Below, piece by piece: positions 33,886 to 42,944 of a stretch of 56,591 bases of DNA. The stretch covers positions 1 to 56,591 of the forward strand of contig CAMKTN010000012.1 in the NCBI GenBank assembly GCA_946415705.1, in the 5' to 3' direction. Each line of letters starts with the position of its first letter. Within the stretch, counting starts at the first letter, position 1. The notes below the pieces were generated by a model. That model did not search any database. It was not told the DNA's origin and saw nothing but the letters and a program-made list of their open reading frames with translations. Source of the stretch: an uncultured Prevotellaceae bacterium. GTDB taxonomy: Bacteria > Bacteroidota > Bacteroidia > Bacteroidales > Bacteroidaceae. The translations under genes were made by a program, and so were the position numbers.

Positions 33886-35546
33886 TATGATAAATGATAG
33901 AATAGCGGAATAAGGAAGACGCTGAGGATGAAGACGATGATATTCATCGGGAGACCCACCTTCACGAAGTCGGTGAACTTATAGCCACCCACGCCTTGCA
34001 CGATAAGGTTCGTCTGGTAGCCGATGGGCGTGGAGAAGGAGGAGCTAGCGGCGAAGCAGACGCAGACCACGAAGGGGATGGGATTCATTCCCAGCTTCTC
34101 GGCCACGGCCAAAGCCAGCGGGAACGCCAGCGCAGCGGCAGCGTTGTTGGTGATGAGTTCCGTGAAGATATTGGTGATGAGGAACAGGGATGCGAGAATG
34201 ATATAGATGCCGAACTCGCTGTGGCGCGCCAGCTCTGTGAGCGAAATGATGAAGGCCGCGATGAGATCTGCAAAGCCGCTCTTGGTCATCGCGGTGCTGA
34301 TGGCGAAGGCGCAGGCGATGGTGATGAGCACATCCCAAGACATGAACTTGGTGTATTTACGGGGCGAGAACAAGCGCGACCACGCCATAATAACGACCGT
34401 GATGCACACGAAGAAGAACATATCCAGCTTCAGCCCCGGCATATACTGTTGCACGAAGGGCGATGCCGCCAGTGCATCCTTGACGGGTTCCAGCTCGCCC
34501 ACGGTGGCTCCGATAATCATCAGCACCAACAGCACCAATGCCAGCCAGCGGCGCCGCTTGCCCAATGGCGGTTCATAGTCGCCGACGCGGCTAATCATCC
34601 AAAAGACACGGCTCTCGCCCCACGCCTTCATGAATGTCTCGTCGGCATCCACGATGAGCGTGTCCTCGTGGGTCAGCCGTGTATTCATGTAGTCACCATC
34701 CATGATGTTGCCGCCACGGCTGATGGCGCGGACATGCGCGCCATAGTGGCGGTAGAAATCGAACTCATGAAGTGTCTTGCCCAAGCCCGGGAAGCGGTTA
34801 CCGAGCAGCACCTCATGACGTATCAGCCCCGGCATCAGGTTCTGGTCTTCGATATCATCCTCGGACATACGGTTGTCGGGTAGCAGATAGCGTGAGAAGA
34901 AGATGAGATAGATGAGTCCCGCCAGCGCGATGAAGATGCCTACCTTCGAGAGCTCGAACATCGTCATACCATCATCAATGCCGAAGCGCATGAGGATACC
35001 CTCTTCCGCACCGCTGGCCGCCGCAGCCACCTCGTCCTTGTGCTCTTGAATGAGCATACCGTGGAGCACAAGGTTCGTGGTGGTACCTATCAGCGTGCAG
35101 ATGCCGCCGAGAACCGTTGCATACGAAAGCGGTATCAGGAACTTCGTGGGCGGCAGCTTCATCTTACGCGCCCAGTTCTTGATCATCGGCGCGAAGATCA
35201 CCACGACGGGCGTGTTGTTGAAGAACGCCGAGATGAACGACACGATAGGGTAGAAGCGCAGCCCGGCATTGGTGATGCCGACATCCTTCTTGGGCAACAT
35301 ATTGAAGACGATGCGCTCCAGGATGCCGCTCTTGCGCACGCCCTCACAGACGAGATAGAGCAGCGCCACCGTGATCATACCTTTATTGGAGAATCCTTTC
35401 AGCGCCTCCTCAGGGGTGATGATGCCCGCCACCAACAACAGTACCACGGCCGTGAACAGGATCAGTCCGGGACGCAGATACTCCTTCATCAATGCCACAA
35501 GCATGAAGATGAGGATAATCGTCACGTAGAGGACTGGCAGGGTCAT
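33885..35546 (-). CDS. SLC13-family transporter with RCK_C domains
   Basis: 553 residues. About ten membrane segments in two halves carry the DASS repeat signatures FFNNTPVVVIFAPM and TELITNNAAAALAFPLALA, with TLIGTTTNLV and STPIGYQTNLIV near the substrate site. A soluble TrkA-C-like stretch lies between (about 230-300). Position as first gene of the cysC-cysD cluster makes sulfate the likely substrate (inference); family members also move dicarboxylates. Confidence 0.88.
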   Translation of the reverse strand: MTLPVLYVTIILIFMLVALMKEYLRPGLILFTAVVLLLVAGIITPEEALKGFSNKGMITVALLYLVCEGVRKSGILERIVFNMLPKKDVGITNAGLRFYPIVSFISAFFNNTPVVVIFAPMIKNWARKMKLPPTKFLIPLSYATVLGGICTLIGTTTNLVLHGMLIQEHKDEVAAAASGAEEGILMRFGIDDGMTMFELSKVGIFIALAGLIYLIFFSRYLLPDNRMSEDDIEDQNLMPGLIRHEVLLGNRFPGLGKTLHEFDFYRHYGAHVRAISRGGNIMDGDYMNTRLTHEDTLIVDADETFMKAWGESRVFWMISRVGDYEPPLGKRRRWLALVLLVLMIIGATVGELEPVKDALAASPFVQQYMPGLKLDMFFFVCITVVIMAWSRLFSPRKYTKFMSWDVLITIACAFAISTAMTKSGFADLIAAFIISLTELARHSEFGIYIILASLFLITNIFTELITNNAAAALAFPLALAVAEKLGMNPIPFVVCVCFAASSSFSTPIGYQTNLIVQGVGGYKFTDFVKVGLPMNIIVFILSVFLIPLFYHLS

Positions 35547-35590
35547 GGCGGTGAATAATGGTTGAGGGTTTATGGTTGAGGGTTGAGGGG

Positions 35591-37291
35591 TTAGCGTGTG
35601 TGCACTTTCAGGATGACGCCACCGTTGGCGGGCAGATCCACGCGCGAGGGAACCTCGGGAGAGAAGCTCGTGGCCACGGCATTGCCTGTGAGCAGATCCA
35701 CGGCACGAATCTTTTTGCGCGTATTCATCCGATAAAGTTTGAAGGCGTGCTCCGGGATGTTCAAGGCCACGCGCACGGGTTTGTCGTCGAAGTTCACGAC
35801 AATCAGTAGCGTGGTGCGGTCGATATGCCGCAGGTAGGCATATTGCTTATGCGGGTTGAAATTCTCGGAGATGGGATTCACGTACATCAGGTCGTAGAAC
35901 TCGCCCTGTTCGATGGCTGACTCACTGGAGCAAAGGTTGAGCAATATTCGGTAGTAGGCCTGAAGCTCAGTCTCTTGTGGTGTCAGCATCTTGCCGTCGA
36001 AGGTGCCTTTGTTGCGCCAGCGACGGATGGTGTCTATTGTCCAGTAGTCGAAGATGGTCGTGCGACCGTCCCATCCACTGAAACCTTCGGTGTCCATGCC
36101 GCGCTCGCCCAACTCCTGTCCGAAGTAGATCATGACAGGGCCCGTGCTGATGGTCGCCGCCACGAGCATCGGAGCGCGTCCTTTCTCCGGGTCACCCGCG
36201 AAGAACTCCGATGCGAGGCGCTGCTCGTCGTGGTTCTCCAGGAAGGAGAGCATCTTCGGACGGATATCGTCCACCGCCTGCCAGCAGCCTGTGATGGCGT
36301 TGGCGTTGGCGAAGCCGCAGGTGATGGCGCGCAGCGTGTCATAAAGGCCTACTTTGTCGTAGAGGTAGTCGAAGTGGCCTTCGTCCAGATAGCGGCGATA
36401 GTTGTCGGGACCGTAGATCTCGGCGATGAAGATGATCTTGGGGTATTGCGTCTTCACCTGTGGAATGGCCCATCCCCAGAACTCGGCCGGCACCATCTCA
36501 GCCATATCGCAACGGAAGCCATCGACTCCCTTGGCCGCCCAGAAAAGGAGGATGCGCAACATCTTCACCCAGGTGGAGGGTATCGGGTCGAAGTGTGTGG
36601 AACGGCCATCCAGATAATCGACGCCGTAGTTCAGTTTCACGGTCTCGTACCAGTCGTTGTGGTTGGCGTAGGCGCCGAAGACATCGTTGCCCGTGGCGCG
36701 TGCAGGCTCCTCCACATAGGGCCAGGCCTCGCCTTGCTGCAGGTCGAAATCCGTGTGCAGGCGCTCGCCGGGGAAATAGTAGAAGTTGTTCTTGGGAGAG
36801 AAATGCACGCTGGTGTCGTCGGTGGCACCGAGGTCTTCAATACCTTCCCCTTCGGGGCAGTTGTCGCTGTGGTACTGGCGTGCCACGTGGTTGGGAACGA
36901 AGTCGATGATGACGCTCAGGTTCGCCTTGTGTGTGCGTTCCACCAACGCCTTGAACTCCTTCATGCGTGCCGGCACGCTCGTAGCCAGGTCGGGGTCTAT
37001 ATCGAAATAGTCCTTGATGGCATACACCGAGCCTGCCTTGCCCTTCACGATGGCGCGATGGTCGCGGGGAATGCCGTAGGCGCTGTAGTCTGTCTGCGTG
37101 GCGTGCTCAATCACACCTGTGTACCAGATGTGCGTCACTCCCAACGCCTTGATCTGCGCCAGTGCCTCGGGTGTGAAATCATCCATGGTGCCGCAGCCGT
37201 TCACGGAGCGGTCGCCATGGGGCTGGTTGACGCCCTTATCGCTTCCGAACAGTCGTGTGAAGACCTGATAGATGATGGGTTTATTGGTCAT
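35591..37291 (-). CDS. Intracellular GH13 alpha-amylase family enzyme
   Basis: 566 residues without a signal peptide. IIDFVPNHVA, the nucleophile Asp in GFRCDMAE, the acid/base Glu in FIAEIYG and the transition-state Asp in LENHDEQR are all present, so it should be active on alpha-glucans in the cytoplasm, for example malto-oligosaccharides or storage glycogen. The spacer to the transporter gene downstream is a GGTTGAGGGTTTAT word array (35551-35591). The exact GH13 subfamily is not assigned. Confidence 0.88.
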   Translation of the reverse strand: MTNKPIIYQVFTRLFGSDKGVNQPHGDRSVNGCGTMDDFTPEALAQIKALGVTHIWYTGVIEHATQTDYSAYGIPRDHRAIVKGKAGSVYAIKDYFDIDPDLATSVPARMKEFKALVERTHKANLSVIIDFVPNHVARQYHSDNCPEGEGIEDLGATDDTSVHFSPKNNFYYFPGERLHTDFDLQQGEAWPYVEEPARATGNDVFGAYANHNDWYETVKLNYGVDYLDGRSTHFDPIPSTWVKMLRILLFWAAKGVDGFRCDMAEMVPAEFWGWAIPQVKTQYPKIIFIAEIYGPDNYRRYLDEGHFDYLYDKVGLYDTLRAITCGFANANAITGCWQAVDDIRPKMLSFLENHDEQRLASEFFAGDPEKGRAPMLVAATISTGPVMIYFGQELGERGMDTEGFSGWDGRTTIFDYWTIDTIRRWRNKGTFDGKMLTPQETELQAYYRILLNLCSSESAIEQGEFYDLMYVNPISENFNPHKQYAYLRHIDRTTLLIVVNFDDKPVRVALNIPEHAFKLYRMNTRKKIRAVDLLTGNAVATSFSPEVPSRVDLPANGGVILKVHTR

Positions 37292-37350
37292 AGGGGAGGG
37301 CTTTGGGCTTAGTTGCTTAGTAGCTTAATTGCTTAATAGCTTATAGTGGG

Positions 37351-38253
37351 TTAGAGATCGGTGGCGCTGCGGACGACGAGGCCTTCAACATCCTTCGCAA
37401 TCTTGGCAATCATACCCTGCAGGGCCTTGCCGGGGCCGCACTCCGTGAACTCCGTGGCGCCGGCAGCTACCATTGCCTGCACCTCCTGTGTCCAGTGAAC
37501 GCTGGCTGTGAGCTGTGCGATGAGGTTCTGCTTGATCTCGGCGGGCTCGGTGTGGGCCTGGCCATCGACATTCTGATAGACGGGGCACTTCGGTGTATGG
37601 AACTCGGTAGCCTCGATGGCGGCCTGCAGCTCATCCTTGGCGGGCTGCATCAGGGGGCTGTGGAAGGCACCGCCCACAGGCAGGGGCAGGGCGCGCTTGG
37701 CACCGGCAGCCTTCATCTTCTCGCAGGCAGCATTGATAGCTTCCACGCTGCCGCTGATGACCAGCTGCCCCGGATTGTTGTAGTTGGCGGGCACGCAGAT
37801 GCCACCCTCGGCAGCCACCTCGGCGCAGATGTTTTCCACCACGTCGTCGGCCAGACCGATGATGGCGGCCATCGTGGAGGGCTGAGCCTCGCAGGCTTTC
37901 TGCATGGCCTGTGCACGGGCACTCACCAGACGCAGGCCGTCCTCGAACTTCAAGGCACCTGCAGCCACCAGGGCGCTGAACTCGCCCAGCGAGTGACCAC
38001 CAACCATGTCGGGCTGGAACTTGTCGCCCAGGCAAATGGCTGTGATGACGGAATGCAGGAACACAGCGGGCTGTGTGACCTTCGTCTGCTTCAGTTCGTC
38101 GGCAGTGCCTTCGAACATAATCTTGGTGATATCGAAACCGAGGATGTCATTGGCTTTGTCAAACAAGGCTTTGGCTTCGGCGTTGTTCTCATAAAGGTCT
38201 TTGCCCATTCCGGGGAACTGGGCACCCTGACCAGGGAATACGAATGCTTTCAT
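37351..38253 (-). CDS. fabD: Malonyl-CoA:ACP transacylase
   Basis: 300 residues. It loads malonate on acyl carrier protein for fatty-acid synthesis. FPGQGAQFPGMGKDL, nucleophile Ser in GHSLGEFSAL, and PVGGAFHSPLM with the catalytic His are visible. The spacer to the amylase gene holds GCTTAATT words. A minus-strand TACCTTTG box precedes it. Confidence 0.95.
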   Translation of the reverse strand: MKAFVFPGQGAQFPGMGKDLYENNAEAKALFDKANDILGFDITKIMFEGTADELKQTKVTQPAVFLHSVITAICLGDKFQPDMVGGHSLGEFSALVAAGALKFEDGLRLVSARAQAMQKACEAQPSTMAAIIGLADDVVENICAEVAAEGGICVPANYNNPGQLVISGSVEAINAACEKMKAAGAKRALPLPVGGAFHSPLMQPAKDELQAAIEATEFHTPKCPVYQNVDGQAHTEPAEIKQNLIAQLTASVHWTQEVQAMVAAGATEFTECGPGKALQGMIAKIAKDVEGLVVRSATDL

Positions 38254-38257
38254 AATT

Positions 38258-38296
38258 GCTTATTAATTTTCAATTTTCAATTCTTAATTCTCAATT
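38258..38296. repeat. AATTGAGA/AATTGAAA word array upstream of fabD
   Basis: On the plus strand TTTTCAATTTTCAATTC, TTAATTC and TCAATTA words between the fabD start and its promoter. Confidence 0.7.
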
Positions 38297-38327
38297 ACCA
38301 GAGGTCCTTGGGCCTCTAATTCGGGTG

Positions 38328-38335
38328 CAAAGGTA
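38328..38335 (-). promoter_or_regulatory. Promoter -7 box of fabD
   Basis: Minus strand TACCTTTG, 75 nt before the fabD ATG. Confidence 0.5.
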
Positions 38336-38454
38336 AGCAAAATTTCATTTACAGCCACCTTTTTTCCTATTTTCTTTGCTCGCGCGCGATACTTTATCTA
38401 TCTTTGCAGAGCAAAACCGTAGGGAAATTACCCCTAAGAAGTAGGATTTTCCCT

Positions 38455-38485
38455 TTTGAGGTCTCCACAAATGGCCGTACTTTTG
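38455..38485 (+). promoter_or_regulatory. Promoter of the YW-rich exported protein
   Basis: TTTG (38455-38458), 19 nt, TACTTTTG (38478-38485): both Bacteroidetes promoter boxes with ideal spacing. Confidence 0.75.
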
Positions 38486-38506
38486 CACCATCGAAACCAT
38501 AAAAAT

Positions 38507-39553
38507 ATGACAGATATGAAACAGACACGTACATTATTGGCAGCAATGCTGTTGACTGTACCCCTCCTCAGCTGGGGACAGAGCGGTGCTTACACCATGG
38601 CTTCCAAGAAAAAGTATACTCCTACGGTGCCGCAGACCGAGCAGGTGACCATTACCTATGTCGATGATCCCGACGACTCCGACTACCTGCCCGTGACCAC
38701 AGGTGCTGTGCGCGACGTCGATGAGTACAACCGTCGCGGAGCCTACAGCCCCTATGCCAACAACACGCGCGACTCCATCACCTATGTCGATACCACCGCC
38801 GTCTATCAGATGCGGAGCGCCGTCGATGACGCCTACACACAAGGCTATCGCGAGGGCTACAGCGATGGTGAGGACTACGGCATCACACGCCGTCTGACGC
38901 GCTTCGGCTACACCAGCATCTACTGCTCGCCCTGGTATTGGAGCATCTACGACGACCCCTACTACTGGAACGACTGGTACTGGGGCGCCTACGATCCCTA
39001 CTGGTACGGTTACTACGGCTGGCGCCGTCCCTACTGGGGCTACTACGGCAGCTACTGGTATGGTTACTACGGCTGGCATCGCCCGTATTACTACGGCTAC
39101 CGTCCCTCGTACCACGGCCACCACGGTCGCGACTATGTGTCGCCCAGCGGCCGCCGTCCTGGACAGACGGGTCGCAATGCAGGCTACCGCAACGGTCGTG
39201 GCGTAGATAACTTCGGTCGCACAGGCGGCTCCTCCAGCTACTACGGCAATCGTCCGAGCTCCGGCAACTCACGCACTACCGTTGGCGGCGGTTCACGCTC
39301 TACGTCACCCTCTGCTGGCACCTCCTCGCGCAGCACCTATGGCGGCAACCGCGTAGGCTCCTTCGGCAACTCCAGCAACTCGTCGCGCTCCTCAGCGCCG
39401 TCCTCCTCCTCATCGCGTAGTTCTTCGTCCTCCTCGCGCAGCTCCTCTTCCGGCAGCTTCGGTGGTGGTTCCCGTAGCGGCAGCTTCGGTGGTGGCGGTG
39501 GCTCCCACAGCAGCTTCGGCGGCGGCTCCCGTGGCGGCGGACGAGGAAGATAA
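38507..39553 (+). CDS. Exported Tyr/Trp-rich, Ser/Gly-rich protein
   Basis: 348 residues from the ATG at 38507; 38516 is equally possible. The frame opens at 38456 but that lies within the promoter. A signal peptide (LLAAMLLTVPLLSWGQ) is followed by an acidic segment, a striking aromatic block (repeats of YWYGYYGW and RRPYWGYYG, about residues 135-205), then a disordered tail rich in Ser, Gly and Arg ending SRGGGRGR. No enzyme motif. It may be a surface or matrix-like protein; the aromatic/His/Arg mix could mediate self-association. Function unknown. Confidence 0.75.
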   Translation: MTDMKQTRTLLAAMLLTVPLLSWGQSGAYTMASKKKYTPTVPQTEQVTITYVDDPDDSDYLPVTTGAVRDVDEYNRRGAYSPYANNTRDSITYVDTTAVYQMRSAVDDAYTQGYREGYSDGEDYGITRRLTRFGYTSIYCSPWYWSIYDDPYYWNDWYWGAYDPYWYGYYGWRRPYWGYYGSYWYGYYGWHRPYYYGYRPSYHGHHGRDYVSPSGRRPGQTGRNAGYRNGRGVDNFGRTGGSSSYYGNRPSSGNSRTTVGGGSRSTSPSAGTSSRSTYGGNRVGSFGNSSNSSRSSAPSSSSSRSSSSSSRSSSSGSFGGGSRSGSFGGGGGSHSSFGGGSRGGGRGR

Positions 39554-39554
39554 A

Positions 39555-39660
39555 GGAATTGAAAATTGAGAATTGAAAATTGAAAATTGGCTGAGCCGTC
39601 GTAATAACGAAATAACGTTATCACGTTATAACGACAAACCGAAATATCGACATAACGAAA
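39555..39660. repeat. Two kinds of word array in one spacer
   Basis: 39555-39588 is made of AATTGAAA/AATTGAGA words. 39599-39660 is made of AATAACG, TTATAACG and CGACATAACG words rich in palindromes. No promoter box was clear for the following gene. Confidence 0.65.
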
Positions 39661-39669
39661 TACTTTGCA

Positions 39670-41328
39670 ATGAAAAAGATACTCTCCCTTGCCGTCCTGA
39701 CCCTTGCAGGCATCACGACAGCCTCCGCACAGGACACCTATTCCAACGACCTGATGACCAACACCTCCGACATCAACGGCACAGCACGCTATGTCGGCAT
39801 GGGCGGCGCCACCGGTGCCCTCGGCGGTGACATCTCAGGCATCTCCAACAACCCCGCAGGCATCGCAGGCTTCAACCGCAGCTGGGCAAGCATCGGCATG
39901 GGCACCACCATACAGGCTGCACAACCCGCCGACGAGGATGCCCGCGCCCACTACAGCTTCGACCAGATCGGCTTCGTCGTCGTGCTTCCCAAGAGCGAGG
40001 ATGACCGCCTGAACTTCGCCATCAACCTGCAGAAGAAGCTCCACTTCAACCGTTCGCTCATCGCCAACAACTACGGCGTCGGCGGCCTCTCGCAGGCTGC
40101 ACAGCTGGCAGGACTGATGGCCGACTTCTACGACGGCTACACGGAACAGAAGTACAGCCTGCCCAATGTCGCCTACAGCTCAGGACTCTACGACATCTTC
40201 GACGGTGCGGGTGGACGGCTGCAGTTCCGTACTGACAATACCTCCTACCTGCGCTCCACCAGTGGCAACCTCTACGGCCTCGACTTCAACGTCTCCGGTG
40301 CCGTGGACAACCGCTTCTTCTGGGGTGCCACCTTCGGCGTTGATTTCCTGCGCTACACAGCCACCACCTCCTATCTTGAGGAGCGCACGGGCTTCTACAA
40401 CGACCAGCCCATCGCCGCCTACGACATACAGGACTATTGGTTGGATACCTATCGCAAGGTGACCGGCACAGGCTTCAACTTCAAGGCTGGCGCCATCATC
40501 TGCCCCATTGAGGAGAACCCCTTCCGCTTCGGCATCGCCATCGAGACACCCACGTGGTACAGTCTCAAGCAAAAGGATGTCGATATGACATTTAATAGCA
40601 CTTGGAATAATTATGGTTGGGACGAGGCCAGCAGCAGCTATGCTTACAACGACTATAAACAAGGCCCCATCGGCAACGGCTACTACAACTACACCAACCG
40701 CCCCGACGACGGCTACCTTGAGTTCAATGTCCGCACACCGTGGAAGTTCCGCGTCAGTCTGGCCGACGTCCATGCAGGCATCGTAGCTTGGGATGTAGAG
40801 TATGAATACTCCATGAACAACTACACCACAATGGGCTATCCCACCCGCGAGAGCAACAGATGGGAAGACCAGAGCATCACCACCGACCAGGACAAGGCGA
40901 TGAACAAGATGACCAAGAACATCACTCAGGGCGTGCATAACGTCCGCGTTGGCCTCGAAGTGCTGCCCACGGAACACCTCGCCATTCGCGCAGGCTACAA
41001 CTTCTACAGCAAGCCCTTCAAGAACAACGCCCGCTTCGACCAGACCATCGACTCCTACGCCATGTATAAGGTCTCCGGCACAGACTATATGAACCTTGGC
41101 GCCACGAACATCATCACCTTCGGTCTCGGCTACCACATCAAAGGCTTCTACGCCAACCTGGCCTACAAGTACCGCATGCAAAAGGGTGACTTCTACGCCT
41201 TTGACGACTCCTATCAGAATACCGCCAATCACGAGGCACAGTTCATCACCGAGGCCAATACCCTTCGTTCTGTCACCTGCAACCTCGACCGCCACGACAT
41301 CACCCTCACCCTCGGCTACGAGTTCTAA
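39670..41328 (+). CDS. OmpP1/FadL-like outer-membrane protein
   Basis: 552 residues. Signal peptide MKKILSLAVLTLAGITTASAQ, then NTSDINGTARYVGMGGATGALGGDISGISNNPAGIA, the conserved N-terminal stretch of Bacteroidetes OmpP1/FadL/TodX-type proteins. Amphipathic strands follow and the chain ends TLTLGYEF with a terminal Phe, as expected for a BAM-assembled barrel. It probably lets hydrophobic or small molecules across the outer membrane; the substrate is unknown. Confidence 0.85.
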   Translation: MKKILSLAVLTLAGITTASAQDTYSNDLMTNTSDINGTARYVGMGGATGALGGDISGISNNPAGIAGFNRSWASIGMGTTIQAAQPADEDARAHYSFDQIGFVVVLPKSEDDRLNFAINLQKKLHFNRSLIANNYGVGGLSQAAQLAGLMADFYDGYTEQKYSLPNVAYSSGLYDIFDGAGGRLQFRTDNTSYLRSTSGNLYGLDFNVSGAVDNRFFWGATFGVDFLRYTATTSYLEERTGFYNDQPIAAYDIQDYWLDTYRKVTGTGFNFKAGAIICPIEENPFRFGIAIETPTWYSLKQKDVDMTFNSTWNNYGWDEASSSYAYNDYKQGPIGNGYYNYTNRPDDGYLEFNVRTPWKFRVSLADVHAGIVAWDVEYEYSMNNYTTMGYPTRESNRWEDQSITTDQDKAMNKMTKNITQGVHNVRVGLEVLPTEHLAIRAGYNFYSKPFKNNARFDQTIDSYAMYKVSGTDYMNLGATNIITFGLGYHIKGFYANLAYKYRMQKGDFYAFDDSYQNTANHEAQFITEANTLRSVTCNLDRHDITLTLGYEF

Positions 41329-41372
41329 GCTATCGCTCGTTCCGTCACGACCGAACAACGAGAAGGGCTATA

Positions 41373-41440
41373 CCTTCGAGCGATAAGGTCTATGCCTTCG
41401 AGCGATAAGGTCTAATGGTTTCGGGCGAAAGGCCTAAGGG
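41373..41440. repeat. Three ~22-bp tandem units
   Basis: Units start at 41373, 41395 and 41418. The first two share CCTTCGAGCGATAAGGTCTA; the third is degenerate (TTTCGGGCGAAAGGCCTAAG). They lie between the barrel gene and the cobalamin gene. Confidence 0.75.
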
Positions 41441-41466
41441 TTATTTTACTTCGTTTGTACTCAGAT

Positions 41467-42942
41467 ATGGGAAAGATAATTGTTGCAGGCATAGGTCCTG
41501 GTAGTCCGGAGGACATCACCCCCGCAGTGCTCGAAGCAGTGCGCGAGGCGGATGCGGTGGTGGGCTATAAGTATTATTTTCAGTTTATTGAAGCTTACGT
41601 GAGGGTTGACTGCGAGTGCATTGACACTGGAATGAAGCGTGAGCGTGAGCGTGCTGAGCAGGCTTTCGCGTTGGCGGAGCAAGGCAAGACGGTGGTGGTC
41701 ATCTCCAGCGGCGATGCGGGCATCTACGGCATGGCACCGCTGTTGTATGAGATGAGAGATGAGAGATTAGAGATGAAAGATGCGAGGGTAGAGATTGTCT
41801 CGTTGCCCGGCATCAGTGCTTTCCAGAAGGCCGCGTCGCTGTTGGGCGCGCCCATCGGTCATGACCTCTGCCTCATTTCCCTCTCTGATCTGATGACGCC
41901 GTGGTCGCTGATAGAGAAGCGCATCCGTGCTGCCGCCGTCGGCGACTTTGTCACAGCTATCTATAACCCGAAGTCCCACGGTCGCTACTGGCAGCTATAT
42001 CGCCTTGTGGAGCTCTTCCTCAAGGAAGGACGTTCGCCCGAGACCCCTGTGGGCTATGTACGACAGGCCGGGCGCGAGGATCAGCAGGTCAAGGTGACCA
42101 CCCTCGGCGCTTTCGACCCTGAGGACGTGGATATGTTTACGGTAGTGATCATTGGGAATAGTCAGAGTTATGTAAGCCCCTCCCCTGTTAGGGAGGGGAG
42201 AAAGGTCTTCATAACCCCGCGTGGCTACTATTCTCACCCCTCCCTAACAGGGGAGGGGCAGGGGGTGGGGCCTGCCATCATGAACACTTCCTTCCGCACG
42301 ATTCTTTCTGAGATGAAGCACCCCGATGTGCCTACATGGCGCCTGTGGCCGCTGCTGCACGCGATTCATACGACGGTGGATTTCGGCATGGAAGAGTGCC
42401 TGTGGATGGACGATCGTGCCACGGAGATTCTTTATAATAAGGTGGCCGACGGCAGCCTCAAACATATCGTGACCGATGTGACGATGGCCGCAGCCGGCAT
42501 CCGCAAGGGCGCCTTGGAACGCCTCGGCATAGAGGTACACTGCTACATCAACGACCCACGCACAAAACAGCTTGCCAATCTCCCCTCCTTAACAGGGGAG
42601 GGGGCGGGGGAGGGGCCAGCCATCACCCGCAGCCAAGCCTCCATGCAGCTGGCTGCTGAGGAGTTCCCCGATGCGCTCTATGTCGTAGGCAATGCGCCCA
42701 CAGCCCTCTTCGAGATCTGCGACCTTGTGCGCAAGGGCAAGCTCCATCCCGCAGGCATCATCGCCGCTCCCGTCGGCTTCGTCCATGTCTGTGAGAGCAA
42801 GCACGCCGTCAAGACCCTCCGCCATATTCCCAAGATCATCGTAGAAGGACGCAAGGGCGGCAGCAACCTTGCCGCCACCCTTGTCAATGCCATTCTCACC
42901 TACGACGACGCACCAAACCTCCGCGCCGGCAGGGATGTGTGA
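41467..42942 (+). CDS. cobJ-cobH: Fused CobJ-CobH (precorrin-3B methyltransferase / precorrin-8X methylmutase)
   Basis: 491 residues from the ATG at 41467; the TTG at 41455 is less likely. Residues 1-~235 are a CobJ/CbiH SAM methyltransferase (IGPGSPEDITPAV, SSGDAGIYGMA) for C-17 methylation and ring contraction. Residues ~270-485 are CobH/CbiC (HPDVPTWRLWPLLHAI, VTDVTMAAAGIRKG, GNAPTALFEI, PVGFVHVCESK), the methyl-shifting enzyme later in the pathway. The linker and a loop in CobH contain peptides from GC-rich repeats (VSPSPVREGRK, HPSLTGEGQGVG, LPSLTGEGAGEG). No other cobalamin gene is in the window. Confidence 0.9.
   Translation: MGKIIVAGIGPGSPEDITPAVLEAVREADAVVGYKYYFQFIEAYVRVDCECIDTGMKRERERAEQAFALAEQGKTVVVISSGDAGIYGMAPLLYEMRDERLEMKDARVEIVSLPGISAFQKAASLLGAPIGHDLCLISLSDLMTPWSLIEKRIRAAAVGDFVTAIYNPKSHGRYWQLYRLVELFLKEGRSPETPVGYVRQAGREDQQVKVTTLGAFDPEDVDMFTVVIIGNSQSYVSPSPVREGRKVFITPRGYYSHPSLTGEGQGVGPAIMNTSFRTILSEMKHPDVPTWRLWPLLHAIHTTVDFGMEECLWMDDRATEILYNKVADGSLKHIVTDVTMAAAGIRKGALERLGIEVHCYINDPRTKQLANLPSLTGEGAGEGPAITRSQASMQLAAEEFPDALYVVGNAPTALFEICDLVRKGKLHPAGIIAAPVGFVHVCESKHAVKTLRHIPKIIVEGRKGGSNLAATLVNAILTYDDAPNLRAGRDV
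42175..42272 (+). repeat. Two in-frame GC-rich repeats at the CobJ-CobH junction
   Basis: 42175-42199 (CCCCTCCCCTGTTAGGGAGG) and 42236-42272 (CCCCTCCCTAACAGGGGAGG plus GGGGGTGGGG). They flank the last CobJ-like residues (VFITPRGYY) and lie where the two enzyme domains join. Confidence 0.85.
42581..42617 (+). repeat. In-frame GC-rich repeat inside the CobH domain
   Basis: TCCCCTCCTTAACAGGGGAG followed by GGGGCGGGGGAGGGG, encoding PSLTGEGAGEGP in a loop after NDPRTKQLA. Confidence 0.85.
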
Positions 42943-42944
42943 GG

